A stretch of 64,000 nucleotides of DNA from Ancylostoma caninum (taxonomy: Eukaryota; Nematoda; Chromadorea; Rhabditida; Ancylostomatidae): the NCBI GenBank assembly GCA_037903475.1, contig JBAJFG010000467.1, positions 682,001 to 746,000 of the forward strand, written 5' to 3'. A program made the translations under genes and the position numbers. A model generated the notes under the pieces. It saw only the letters and a list, made by a program, of their open reading frames with translations, was not told the DNA's origin and searched no databases. Shown one piece after another: positions 1 through 12,700 of this stretch. Position 1 is the first letter of the stretch; every line of letters starts with the position of its first letter.

Positions 1-608
1 ATTGGTGGCGGATGAGATGGTGCTCATCCTCAAAGGAAAGATGGACGCCAAGAAAAAATGTTTAGAGTGAAATGAGGCAGGAAAGAAGCGATGGAATGCG
101 GAGCGAAGAGATATTGAAACTCTAGAAGAAGCTCTCAATTAGAGCTGAGGATTTGGTATTTATTGTACAGTGCAGGTCAATTACTCCTGTAATCCAATGC
201 TTTCTGGTACACGCGAAAGACCACCTAGGTAGTGTGTGTTGGGCGTTGCCTGTATTAATGTCTTGCTTATGTTTTCACTCAAGCATTTCGGCATAAAATA
301 GACACAAAAACATTGGAAAACATCGTCTGACAGTAACAGTGTTCAGCTGGTCTGCCGCGCCACGTAGTAGGCGCGGTGCGGCAAGCTAGACGCGCGGTAT
401 TTGGTGATGTAAGGATGATTCACCGGCATTGTATGTGCAGTCCTTCTGAAAAATACTTGCGTCACGCTTCAGCGCCCATCTGCTAAGCCGCGCCGCATCA
501 CCTATGCATTACCATAGGTGGTGTGACGTGGCTAAGCTGATGAGCGGTTCAGCGTGAGGCAAGAATTTTTGAGAAAGACTGTATGTTTTTATAACCGCAC
601 TCACTCAC
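1..608. repeat. grk-2 intron 7 (partial): family A copy and hairpin element
   Basis: No exon seen. About 170-433 is a diverged family A element, with the internal segment GGGCGTTGCCTGTATTAATG and right arm TCTGCCGCG. About 439-581 is a separate near-perfect hairpin: arm AGTCCTTCTGAAAAATACTT pairs with the complement of AATTTTTGAGAAAGACT, with arms of roughly 65 bases and a short loop. Confidence 0.7.
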
Positions 609-708
609 CCCAGTAGACACGAGGCTGAGCATGATGCGTTCGTTGAGAGCCAAAGTTTCGCCTTGTTTCATCTTAATCCTCTTCTTGTCGAGGCATTTCA
701 TAGCATAC
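609..708 (-). CDS. grk-2: grk-2 coding exon 7 (catalytic lysine)
   Basis: Completes Met216 and encodes residues 217-249: [17 protein letters not shown] then [14 protein letters not shown]. Lys220 is the expected ATP-contacting lysine. The acceptor is TTGCAG and the donor GTGAGT at 608-603. The next exon should start with the Asp-Cys-Pro-Phe segment and was not found before base 1. Confidence 0.97.
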
Positions 709-3700
709 CTGCAATATCTTTCTATTGAGAGGTCTAGTTTTCTAGATCTGAGGTGTTCACGAATATTTTAGAAAGAAGGTGACAAATGTGAAAATACTGG
801 GCTAGTAAATAGGTCCGGGGAGGTTTCTCTTTTTTTAAATAGTAAGTTGAAGAGAGCGAAAACCCACCTACCTGCAAAGATACAGCCGTGGACAAATCTA
901 CCGATATTTATAAAAATTGCTTCATCGCGCCAGCTAACATCATCGGCCGGGTGTGCGCGTGTGATATAGCGCGCGTGGTGTGTGCAGTTCGTAGCATTTG
1001 GAAGGTCTTGTGGCGGGACCTATCACGGAACACTCGTCCGCGCTTGGCACACACAGAAAATATCGCCATAATTTCTTGCATTTTCCACGCTTTTCACGCT
1101 GATTTAAGCGTAAGTATTAGTTTTTTAAAGGCCGCTGCCTTCAAAAAACAATCATGCTCGGGATATTTACGTAGTCGTTAGGGCATGTTACAGCTCACGG
1201 TGGCTTGGTTTCCCACATATGACCTGTCCAAAAAGAATGGGGTGGACCTTGACTGCAAAGGGTGCGGCTCATCTGTCGTGTACAATCCATTCTAATCATC
1301 CTTCGTCGCATATCGATGCCTCAGCGATAGAACTTGGTAACCATCCGACACGATAAAGGTATGCTCTGTCTCACTGGAGAGGGGGGACATAGTCGGAGGA
1401 GCGGCACAGAGATGAAGGGCGCGAGAGAATGCACAGAAATTGTAGAGGGCGAAGAGAAAAACAAGAGGAAAAATGGCATTATGCACGAATACGTGGCTAT
1501 TGTCGCGTTTGAAACAGACTATAAACGAAGGAATTTTTCAGAAATGAGCTTCCAAATGGTTCACGCGGCTGTTGTTCTCTGCTGTAGTATATGGGAAAAC
1601 AACAGCTGCACCGCATCAAAACTTCACATAAACGAAGCATAGACGAAACGGCTGCACCGAATCGCTGCACACTCACATTTTTCCTGTATCCGCCTTTCGG
1701 CACCCGTACACTTCGCCAAATCCTCCTCGACCGATAATTCGATGTACGGAGAAGTCGTTCATCGTCAGCTGCATGTTCAGCTCCAAGTTCTTCCATTGAC
1801 AGAATCGAGTGAACTTGTCGCTGAATAGAATAGAATAGAGTCTTGGGGAAAATCGAGAAATCTTTGGCGGATACTGCGAATGCAAGCGGAACTGTCAGGA
1901 ATTTTCGTGCTGAGGAGATCCTTAGTTTTCATAGAAATCCCTAATAAGCGTCAAAAAGCTTCGTAGCATACCCAGACCCAAATTTTGCCGCGTTGAACGA
2001 AGATCTTAAGGATTTTCAATCTTGAGAAGGTCAAAGCTCGAATATCCGAAAAAAAAGAGCACTGTTGCCGTGGAGGAGCGATTAGAAGAGCTGTATGGCT
2101 GTTGCATTTTTCCAGTACTAGAATTTTCGAATATCATTCGCCTATAATACTTAGCCTTAAAGGCACAGTCCCACCTCAAATTCGTTTTTGAGGTCTCTAG
2201 GTGAAAAGAATCTCCAGGCGCTGGGGATCACAACGGTATGGGTGATTCCATGCAAAACTGCTGAAAAACCCCATTTCCGACCTCAATCTCTAAGGAGCAC
2301 GTGGGCGGAGCCGGGAACGGAGCCAAGAAACTTTCCGAATAATTCACTCCAGGAACCGCACCTTCTGGAGCAATTCGTACTATTCGCGAGAGATCCTCAT
2401 CCACTCCCTGAATGAATAGAAGTGTTCCATGTATGACTAGCAAAGGAGCCCACTGCAATTCCGCCTTAGCTCCGGAGCCATTGCGGGATTGTGGGCCGTA
2501 AGCTCCTTTGCTAGTCATACATGAAACACTTCTATTCATTAAGGGAGTGGATGAGGATCCCTCGCGAATAGTACGAATTTTTCCAGAAGGTGCGTTTCCT
2601 GGAGTGAATTATTCGGAAAATTTCTTGGCTCCGCCCACATGCTCCTTAAAAATTGGTGCTCGGAATCGAATCACTAGCTCTTGTAGAATCTTTTCACACA
2701 GAGATCTCAAGAACGAATTTGAGGTGGGACGCTGCCTTTAAGTATACTTTATAACTCAGATCACTGGCGCCTTATTGTAAACGTGCAGTATTGGTCGACG
2801 ACTCTTGCATCACAGAATGCCACTACTCGGTTGCCGCGTCGCACCGCCTACGCGGCGCGAAAGACCTGCTGAACGCTGTTGTTGTCGGGCAGCGTTTTCT
2901 ACCGTTTTCTTTGTCTTTGCCCCCATTCGGAAATATCTCAGTGAAACATATAAAGCATACCCGTAACGTCAGTCAACCAAGCTCCTGATTTACCGCACCG
3001 CGTAGATTGTGCGGCGCGGCAGACTAGACGGGAGGTATTCTGCGATGCAGGATTGGTTGGCCAGCACTGTAGTAACAAACAGCGGCAGTTATTCAAACGA
3101 GAATAGAATAGTGCAGATTTCATCCGAGATTTTAGACTCGAGTAGTTTCTCTTTTTCATTTTTTTCTCGTAACGAACCTGTTTTTTTCACCAAAAAAAGA
3201 AACCATTTCACACTTCGTACAATTATTTGCTATGACTCCATTTATTTATTTACTCAACGATAGATGGTACTGTATATGTTGAATGGGTTATATGTATGTC
3301 TAGCCCCGAATAATGCATTAGATATACTCAAATTCGAAAGTTCGATCTCGAATAAGTCTGAAAATCCAGTTGTTCGAAGAAGAAGGAGCAGTAAACATTT
3401 GAGGAGTGATAAGGAGAAGTTAAGGGGTCCTCTTCTCTGAGTACTTGAATTATCTGGATCGGTTCCTGAATTAGTAATTCAATTTTTGGAATTATTATGC
3501 TTCAATTCGGTCCTAACTATAATGGCTTGTTCCCTTTGCGCTACAAGGTAAGTAAAGAAGTCTCTTGAGCTCTGGATCTGGTGCTCCCGGATCTGGACGC
3601 TGTTTGCGAGGCGTCGTGTGAGCGTTTTTGATTCGCAGCGAGTGCTGGTTATGCGCTGCTTGACGATGGCCATTGTGGACGGCGGTGATGCAATTTTCGC

Positions 3701-6700
3701 ACACCCCCCCCCCCGTTACGCCGCCACCTGCCCGGCACGAAAACAATCCGTGCAACTGCAGCAATGTGCATGTGCAACTCAAGCGAACTGACCTTTCCAG
3801 AAATCGCTGGAAGATGTCGCCCTTCAGCTGGTCGCATATCTCTATCACGTACCTCTGAAATAGCACCATTAATCAACGTTAATTCAACAGCGCTGATTGC
3901 CAAGCAGCTGATTCTAAATTGGATTCTATGTTGATGGCTACTTGGCTACAGGGTAGCCGGCTGTGGGTGGACTGTTGGATCAACAGCACTTGCAAACGAG
4001 CTAACTGGATCTGTAGAGCAGATTTTGCACAGAATTGGGAGCGCCGTGAGAAAATGATCCTGCGCTTGTGCAGCAACGTATCAAAACTTGATTACCAAAA
4101 GAAGTAGTTCGTAAACGATGTTATTCTTACCGGTAATTTGTGCGCTGTCACGTATTCAAAAAAAACCATATATTGATGCAGTTGTATAGACGGTTTTTTT
4201 AAATCTAAAGGTGCTAATGACACACTTACGAGGTGGCCAAAAATCACCAGTGCAGCTACTTTCTAGTAAGGTAAGCTAGACAGTGCGTCTGTGACTTCGT
4301 CTGCAATTACGGCTGCGGCATAGTGTCGGTCAGCTGATCAGCTGATTCGATCTATTTTTTACATCTTCCTCTATAAGTTTAATAAGCATACGGTTTGAAT
4401 CCTTGATTTGATGTTTTCCTACTGTCATTAAGCGAAACCTTCTATCAGGCGCATCCTGTCACGTCTGCCCATCGATCGAACCAGCTGATCAGTCACAGCC
4501 AGCACCGCGCCGCAGCCGCAATTGCAGACAAAGTCATAGACGCACTCTCTAAGCTACCCGATTATAGTGTGGCTGAGGTTGATGAATCGAAAATTCGAGC
4601 GTTCGAACAAGAAGGAAAACTCTAAGGCAAACTGGGACCCTCATTTCTGCAGAGTGTTCATGCTTTCCGAACGCTGATTGAAACGAATTGAGGTATTCGA
4701 TTTTTCACTCGTTTGTGACTGATAACATTGTTAAGTGGGGCGTAATTTGCTTTGAAAAGCACTGCTAAATAGAGAGCCTTCGTCCTTAAACTTATTTATT
4801 ATAGTTATCAATGTTTCTATGGAAATGATGTGTTTCACCGAGGAACACAGTTGTAAAGATATTAGAGAAAGAGAGAAATAGTGCCATATTCGGAGAGGCA
4901 AGCAAGAAATGCAGGTCATAGGCACAAATACTCAACTATCATCGTTTTTAAAACGGACTATAATACCAGTCCTGACGCTAACGAAGAGAACATTCTGTCC
5001 TTAATCGAGTAATGCTTTTAGCAAATTTCGCCCTTGTTTTTGTTCTAATTTTATCTTCCTATGTCTTAGCAATTGTGTTACGAACTCGTCAATGTACCCA
5101 TGAAGGGCATAAATGAACAAACCTATCTATGTACCCATGAAGGGCATAAATGAACAAACCTATCTATATATAAGATATAGCATCCCTCACGACATTTTTT
5201 AAAAACGAAAATCTTGTCAACCCGCGTGTCAGCGCCAACTTCAAACGTTGCGAAGACATAAATAGAGCATTTGTTAACGAGGGAAGCCAGCACTGGACAC
5301 CATCCTAATACAGCGAAGATCTTGAGATACCTCTTGCTTCTTGAGAGATGAAATTATCGGTTCAAATATCGATTTATTGAAGTTGTTAATTTTTTTTTAC
5401 ATTTCTTTCGAACGTAGTGGAAGCATATTTCGCAGGGGTTGTCTAGCGCACTAAACAAGAATTTCAGGGGAATCTGGCATAAGGATATCGAGTGATTGAT
5501 TTTATTTGTTCCATTTTTCTCAAGGTTCGTGAACACATGCCTACTAGTAAATTCCTAAGTGTACTGCATAGCTGGTTCTAAAGAAAGGCAACAACGATGC
5601 AACAATGCCAGGTTATACAGTTCAGTTACATATCACTCGCAATCAGCTATCAAAATATTTTTGGAGCACCATAAACGAAGGAGAAGACTCCATTGGTGAG
5701 GTACTGGATATTTTATCCTCGAACGTTGCACAGCAGCTGGTAGCTTTTTTTGCTGCGGGAAATAAGGCAGTGCATTTCTCGCGATGCGCTCCACAACATC
5801 AATCGGCTCCGGCTGCAGGGCGCTCGCATGTTTTGGCGGTGCTAGCGGCACGGATAAATCCGAGCCAAGCAACTCATCAACGCGCGCGACCAACTCAGGA
5901 GGGTGGTCGATAAATAAGAGGCGCGTAGTGCACGCGGCACACTCGCCCAGCATCCCCAACAGACCTGGAATAAATCCGGCGGCACACTGCCCTTCAGCAG
6001 GTGGTACTGCACGTGCTTCAGCGAGTCCTTCGAGTAGTTCTGCAAAGTGCTGCGTCGGGCGGGGGCGCTTCACGCAAACGAAGGTGGACTCACGTGTGCG
6101 TGCGCGAGCATCTCGACCATGATGTGGTGGTCGTAGATCTCCCGTGCCTTCGTCAGCCGCTCCTCTGGTGTCTCCATCTTCTCATACTCCTTGATCTGAA
6201 ACACTTCTCTTAAACACAACACTTAAACACCTCTTATTTTGCATTGCGTGAACAGATTGATCAGATACAGAAATCGTCAATGAAACACTACTCTCGTCAA
6301 GCCTCTCAATGGTCATAGAAACCTAAAATGTCTTTAATTTGAAAGATGCCTAAGGTAATAGGGGGCGGCCTGTAGTAGAAAAGGGGCGTGGCCAACGAAG
6401 AACTAGGCAATCCTTCTAAATTGGCCCAGAAAAACTTTAAAAAATTATAAATAGAATGAAATATTAAAGAAAGAGAAAGAGGACTCCTGAAATTCTGCAG
6501 AATCACCATCCTTGCAGGGTGACGTATAAGCTACATTTATAGTTCATCGGAGTCCGAACGGTCGAATAACAAAAGATATGTATTGAGATAGATACCGTAA
6601 TATAGATACGGATAAGGATCGATACGCATCTTTTCTTATCCGACCGGATCGGACTCCGATGCACTATAAATGTAGCCATTGTCGGGTAGCTTAGGCCCAT

Positions 6701-9700
6701 GGCAGACTTCACAGCGACACCGTCGCAGTGAAGAAAGTGAATGAAAATGATGAGAACAAAGTGTTACGAGTTCTCATATCTTATCACACAGTTTGCATGG
6801 AATACCGTGCTGGCATAGGAGCTACTGTGAGAAAACTTGTGGTGGTGAACGGTCGCAGCGACAGCGTCGCTGTGTAGTATGCCCTAGGCCTTAGGGTATC
6901 CCCAGACTTTGCCAGTTCAAAATGAATAAAAATGAACTGGCGATATAAGAGATAAGGATCGTGGAAATGATACGTATCGACTGCACGCTACATCGCCATG
7001 GATCGCTGCCAAACGGAGCTCATCGCCCGTACTCTCGAAGATGTGCCCAAAATGAACTGGCGATGTGATTGATAGCTATAGTGGAATCGATGCCTATCGA
7101 TCGCCACGCCCCATTTATTGTCATCCTTCCGACGTCTGGGGTCTCCTCATTCAATTTATACATGTGGCGATCGCCGGCTGTCGTGGCGAAGTCTGGAGAT
7201 ACTCTTAAAAGAGTGCGTATGTGACTTTGTCTGCGATTGCGGCTGCGGCGTGGTGTCGGCCGGCTAGTTAGCTTGGATCTTTGAAGTTTAATCTGATTTT
7301 TTCCTCTTGAGACTTTCCTCTTAGGTTCTTATGTGTATATAATGTGACTCCAGTACTACTGTATTCAGCGCCCTCATTATCAACCCCGAAACAAATGGAT
7401 TTCCCTGGAAATTACTATACTGGAATAAGGGCAATTTATATAGTCTGTTCTACGGGGGAAGATAGTTGGGGAAACGCCGCAGAGAAGAAGAGGGCGGGAA
7501 AGTGCGCAGAGATTGGGGAGGGTGCAGAGAAAAACAGACACGAATACTCAACTGTCATCGCTGGCGAAACAGACTATAGGAGCTGCGTGCGTAAGACATA
7601 CGAATCCATTTGCGAGCAGCTTCCATGGAGCCCGATCAACGCGACACGTACATCTCCAATGAAAAATCACGCGGTCGGCGCGAGGCCGTAAGCGCGTGCG
7701 TCTGAGCTGCGTCAGCGATGCGACTCGCCCTATCCTTCATCACATAGTCGCATACGCGTCAAAGCCGCGCATCTAGTATAAATTGCCCTATATCCGATGG
7801 TGCTGGTCATGAACATCATATTCATTTTGCATGAGGCATCGATTTTATTGAAATGTATTTTTGATCAGCCCATTGTAAACCCTCTCCACTCAATTTTTCA
7901 AACAAATCTGAGAGATGAGTCAAGCTCGATGAAAAATCGATAAAATCAATAGAATCGATACCATCATGCGGAATGAGTATGATTCTCCTAATTAGCACCC
8001 TTGGACTTGGGGTAGGTAACAGGGCAGCTGAAGTACAATTGCACCGTGACTCCTTCCCTTTTGATGTCTTCCTAGTGCCACTTAGTGAAATCTCCTATCA
8101 GACGCACCCTGCGGCGTCTATCGATCGAATCAGCTGACCTGCTGGCCGACATCGCGGTCGCAATTGCAGACAGAGTGGCGGAAGCACTTCCTACTCGACT
8201 ACACATATTTCCCATTATGGACTGGACCATCTGGGGAAAATCACGGTGTTCACAGAGTAAACAAAAAACTTAGGAACTTATGCCTTCGTCTTATGTTTAT
8301 TTCCTTCATCACACATCCTTTTGTGTTTAAAATTAATGGTTTACGACAGAAGGGCGCGTTATTGCGATTTCGAGACTCATTTTGTGCTGACCACCATTTC
8401 CAGCCAAATTGCGATGCAAAAATATGCACTTTGCTCAGTTGCACGGCTTCGCCGCTCATTTTTTCGAGCGAAGAGGTCTTTTTGTCGTGCAAGGTCGTTT
8501 TTCTAACATGCCCAATTATGGTGAACCGATGGAGCACGAAAACATCAACGAACATTTCGCAGGAATTTTCAAGTAATGGCGAGGTTTTTGACAGGCGTGT
8601 CCCAGGATTTATGTGGATTTCCATAGGAAAATCCGGATGGCTGAAAGAAAGAAGTGGGGCATGGAATAGAGGGAGCTTGTGGAGCTTTTCTGGGGACCAA
8701 AATGTGAGATTTTCTTCTTGAAAAAAAAATGTTTATAGCTACATATCCTCGCATTCTCATAATTTCATTAATTTTATATTATTGTTAGTTACTTTACTTA
8801 TGCATTGATGCAGTCGAAAGTGCCTCATAAAGAAATAAACACCGAATCTCTAAAATAAAACGTTTAAAAAACTTATTCACCAGCACTGACCCTAGTAGTG
8901 CAACGAGAATTTGTCTCAGTTCATGAGGAGTCAACAGGTCAACATTTCGAAACCATGGGAAGGAGTTATTTCACAGTACGGTGGCTAAAAGAGTGCTTCT
9001 GTGACTTTGTCTGCAATTACGGCCGCGACATGGTGTCGGTCGGCTGAACATCTGCTTCGATTTGGTTTTTGCATTCTTTTCCGTAAGTTCTAATATGAAT
9101 ACGGTGGGATTCCTTCCATTTCGATCTTTCCCTAGTGTCACTTATCCAAAGCTTTTGCGGCGCCTTCCCTTCAATCGAATCAGTTGATGAGCCACTGGAC
9201 ACCGCACCACATCCGTAACTGCAGACAAAGTCACGGACGCACTCTTTAAGCTCTTGAAACTTTTTCGGTGAGCTCGGAGAGCCCGCAGCTTTGCAACTAA
9301 ACCTTGCAAGCAAATGCGCCCGAAAGGTCCTGTTCAAGGCTCAAATAATGCCCTTTCTCAGGAAATAGCCAATTCTGCATGCTCCGGAATTGTCGCTGGC
9401 AGCAATTGGCGTAAATTAGCAAACTTGGAGCAGGGAAAAATAGCAGAAAGAACTCACCGCCTCATAGAATTTGATCTGCGGACAGGCGTTCTCCGTCACG
9501 TTCTCTGCGAAGTCCTTCAGCAACAGAAAGCCGAGCTTTTGGTTGAAGATCTTCTCGAATTTGATTTCACCCGTTTTCTCGAGATATTTCTGCATGATAC
9601 TCCGCACGCTGAAAATCTGAGAATAGAGGTAGAGAATAGAGGAGAAAATGTGGCAAAAGACCAGAAATCGCTGGATGACAAGTGATTAAATCCGTCTCAG

Positions 9701-12700
9701 CGCTTGCCTTGCCGATGATCCTCTTTACAAGAATCTGCCCTCTAAGCCCTTCGCTCAGATCATATAAAGCTATCGCAAGTAACGGGAGTATCGACGTACA
9801 CTCCATAGAATTAAAAGAAGTCGCATGAAAGGAGGGACTGGTAAGTTATACGGAATTCGTGCCCATGTAACGAGAAATGGAGTGACAAAGACAGATATGC
9901 ACCATTGAGATTACCCAGGGCCAACGTGAAAAACGGTAATCGAGAACAAGAAAAGTGATGGCAATGGCATATGTGGATGGTACAGAAAATGTAGAATTAT
10001 CGCTTAGTGCGATGGAAATGCTCGGAAATATCAATAAAAACGTGACTTTATAACTGCTTCAACTATCAATTATCATCCGATTAACTTGAATTATCAATTA
10101 AATTAATTTTAAGAATTACAGATCTACTGTAAAACCATGTGACGGTCAATCATTTTTGCATGACAGAATACGACCAGTGTGGTCTGCCGTGGCGCACTAC
10201 CTACGCGGTGCGGCAAATCAGCTGGGCGCTGTAGTTGTCGGGCGTAGGCGTTGTATTGATGTGTCGCTTATTTAAGTTGCATCGCTCGCCCAAGCATTTC
10301 GAAATAAAGAACTAGAACAAAACACAAAGAAAAGCGCTGGAAACGCTGGCGAAACATCAATACCAGAAAGCACGCGCCGCGCGGCGTAGGTGGTGCGGCG
10401 CGGCAGACCGAATAGGAGGTACTCTGTGGTGCAAAAATGATTGAGTGAAGCAGCAAGAAAATAGATTATCACTATTAGACGGGTAGAGAGACAAAATGAA
10501 TCAGAACCTCTGTTGCTCCTCAATTTCAGTGACTTTCAGAGTGCCATTTTAAAAATACGAGTTGCAGAATTAATTATTTATTGTACCAGCAATGGTTGTA
10601 TCGCTTTTAATTTTAGCTTCCCCTTCACTTATTAATTACCGGTACTAAAGGCATGTTAATGCTGAATGAAGCATAGAACTTATTATATGAGATTGTAACA
10701 AAAAATCTTCAGACAATGAGTGGAGCAGAAGGGCAGGAGTGAGAAAAATGTTTGTTATGTACCAATATGTGAGATAGTGGTTAGGAATGGTAATCTTGAT
10801 AAAACAAATCATAGAGCAACGATGGAGAGTAGGAAATCCGAAAAAAAAGAGAAATCATATATGAAGTGTAAATAAACTATACATGAAAGAACTTGCAGTT
10901 TCTTCAACATTCTTTTTACTTCGTTCAATCAATTTCTCTCCACTTCTTAGCTGTGCATGAACAAGTAAAAAATAATGAAATAAATAGGTATTAAAACAAG
11001 CGAATGAACAAACAGACTGATATGTGAATAAATGAATAAATAAAGGGATAATAAATAAGTGAATAAATCGAAAATGAGCAGAAACGATAACTTTGAGAAA
11101 CTCAGCAAATCCCGGGAGCTTGCGCGATCAGACCAGGCCTCGGCGACGGTGAATGTCTAACTCGCTTTATTCATCCATCCATAAAATACCCTATTTCTTA
11201 TCCTGCAGATGCGCGATATCGAAACAAGTCTCACTTCCGATGCTTTTATATTCTCAGAACTCCCCGTACCTGCTCCAATAATTGTCCAAATTTGATGTCT
11301 AGTGATGTGAAACGAAAACGAAATTTCACATATGAATCACTAAGTAAAGGGAGAAGGAGACATAAGCAAAGACGTAAAAAATGATTATTCCAACATACGA
11401 AACCCTTCCAGTATCCTGTTCCCTTCCTCGTTGAATATTGAAGGGCATTCCGCGTCACTTGATGGGGATTTTTTTGCTCTACATAATTAGGAACCATCTC
11501 ACAAATCAATGCGAAGAAATATATGTGGATTGCCAATGGTGTGAATTTTCAGTGGAGGAAGGGGGGGGGGGGGCGCAGGCTCTGAAGGTAAGAATGTATG
11601 TAAGTAACTGTGCTTTTACTGCATTGTACTCTGGCCACGACGAAAAAATAATGAGTCAAGTGAGCACGTTGGAGATGAAGGACATCGTTGTGGACTAACT
11701 GTGAATTCCTAGATCGGAGAATGACCATGGTAAACGTGTTAACTCCCAAACTTATAGAAAATTACCCCTTACATGGCACCCATCAACATGTTTCGCCGCA
11801 CGTGACACTTTCTGTACTCAGATGCTAGCCGGAGGCAATCAATTCCTGGGCTATGATGTTACCCATCCTTCTGATAATACATCCGAGCTCTGTATCCTTG
11901 CGTAATGGATGCGGTCTAGAATGAAAAGTGAGATGGGTAAGTTGTGGGTTAATTTACATTTGGTATACATCCAATGACAAGGAATATGATTGCGCGCCGT
12001 TTAAACCAATGGGGACGGATGCATTATTGCAAGGATGGGTAATCCTATACCCACCACAATAGGGGCCGCATGCATCACTGAGATTACCCAGGCTAAATTT
12101 ATCAATGCCACACAAAATTATGTATAGTTAACATGGGCATCAGCACGTTTACCTCGGGTGATTTCAATCATGTATAAAGGCCCAGCTGGGTATAGACAAC
12201 GTCATGAACGGGTGAGTATGTTGATGGGTGCTGGGTAAAGTGTAAAATTGGGTATCTTGGTACGTTTGTCACAGGTAATCTCAACGATACTTCCGGGCCT
12301 ATGTTATACCCCAGCACCCAGCGCGTGGAGTAATTACGAATGGTCTTAGATCTTAGAATTAGATCTTAGAACTTTATATATCTAATTTTTAACCAGAACT
12401 TTTAAGTTTCTTAACTTTCGCACCCCACGACACATGAGATGCCAGCGGAAGAGTACGTGAGTGATTGACCAATGCTGAGATTCACAGACGTTCCCGGGGT
12501 AATTATAGGCTTCGCCCTCATCCATAATAAATGAGTTCTCCAAGCAAGATCAGATGTACCCGGCTAGCTTTTTCTGTGGTAGTGATGTTAATCCTGCGAG
12601 AATTGTGGTCGAGGACGAGAACTACATACGCATATTATTGCTGACACAGTATCCCCGGTTATGACGTCGAGCAAAAAGGTCTCGTAAACGTAAAACTACT

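Larger units (their letters stand above)
7206..8190. mobile_element. Family B element split by a later insertion
   Basis: The left half (7206-7351, GTGACTTTGTCTGCGATTGC) and right half (8046-8190, GCGGTCGCAATTGCAGACAG) form one family B element when 7352-8053 is removed. The break gives an exact 8-base duplication GTGACTCC (7344-7351 and 8046-8053). Confidence 0.8.

Noticed and set aside
1..60. Next grk-2 exon at the left edge
   Set aside because: None of the minus-strand frames gives the Cys-Pro-Phe segment expected after the exon 7 boundary.
2188..2741. Open frames of 75, 103 and 77 codons
   Set aside because: They lie wholly in the foldback element at 2157-2741 and repeat each other as reverse complements.
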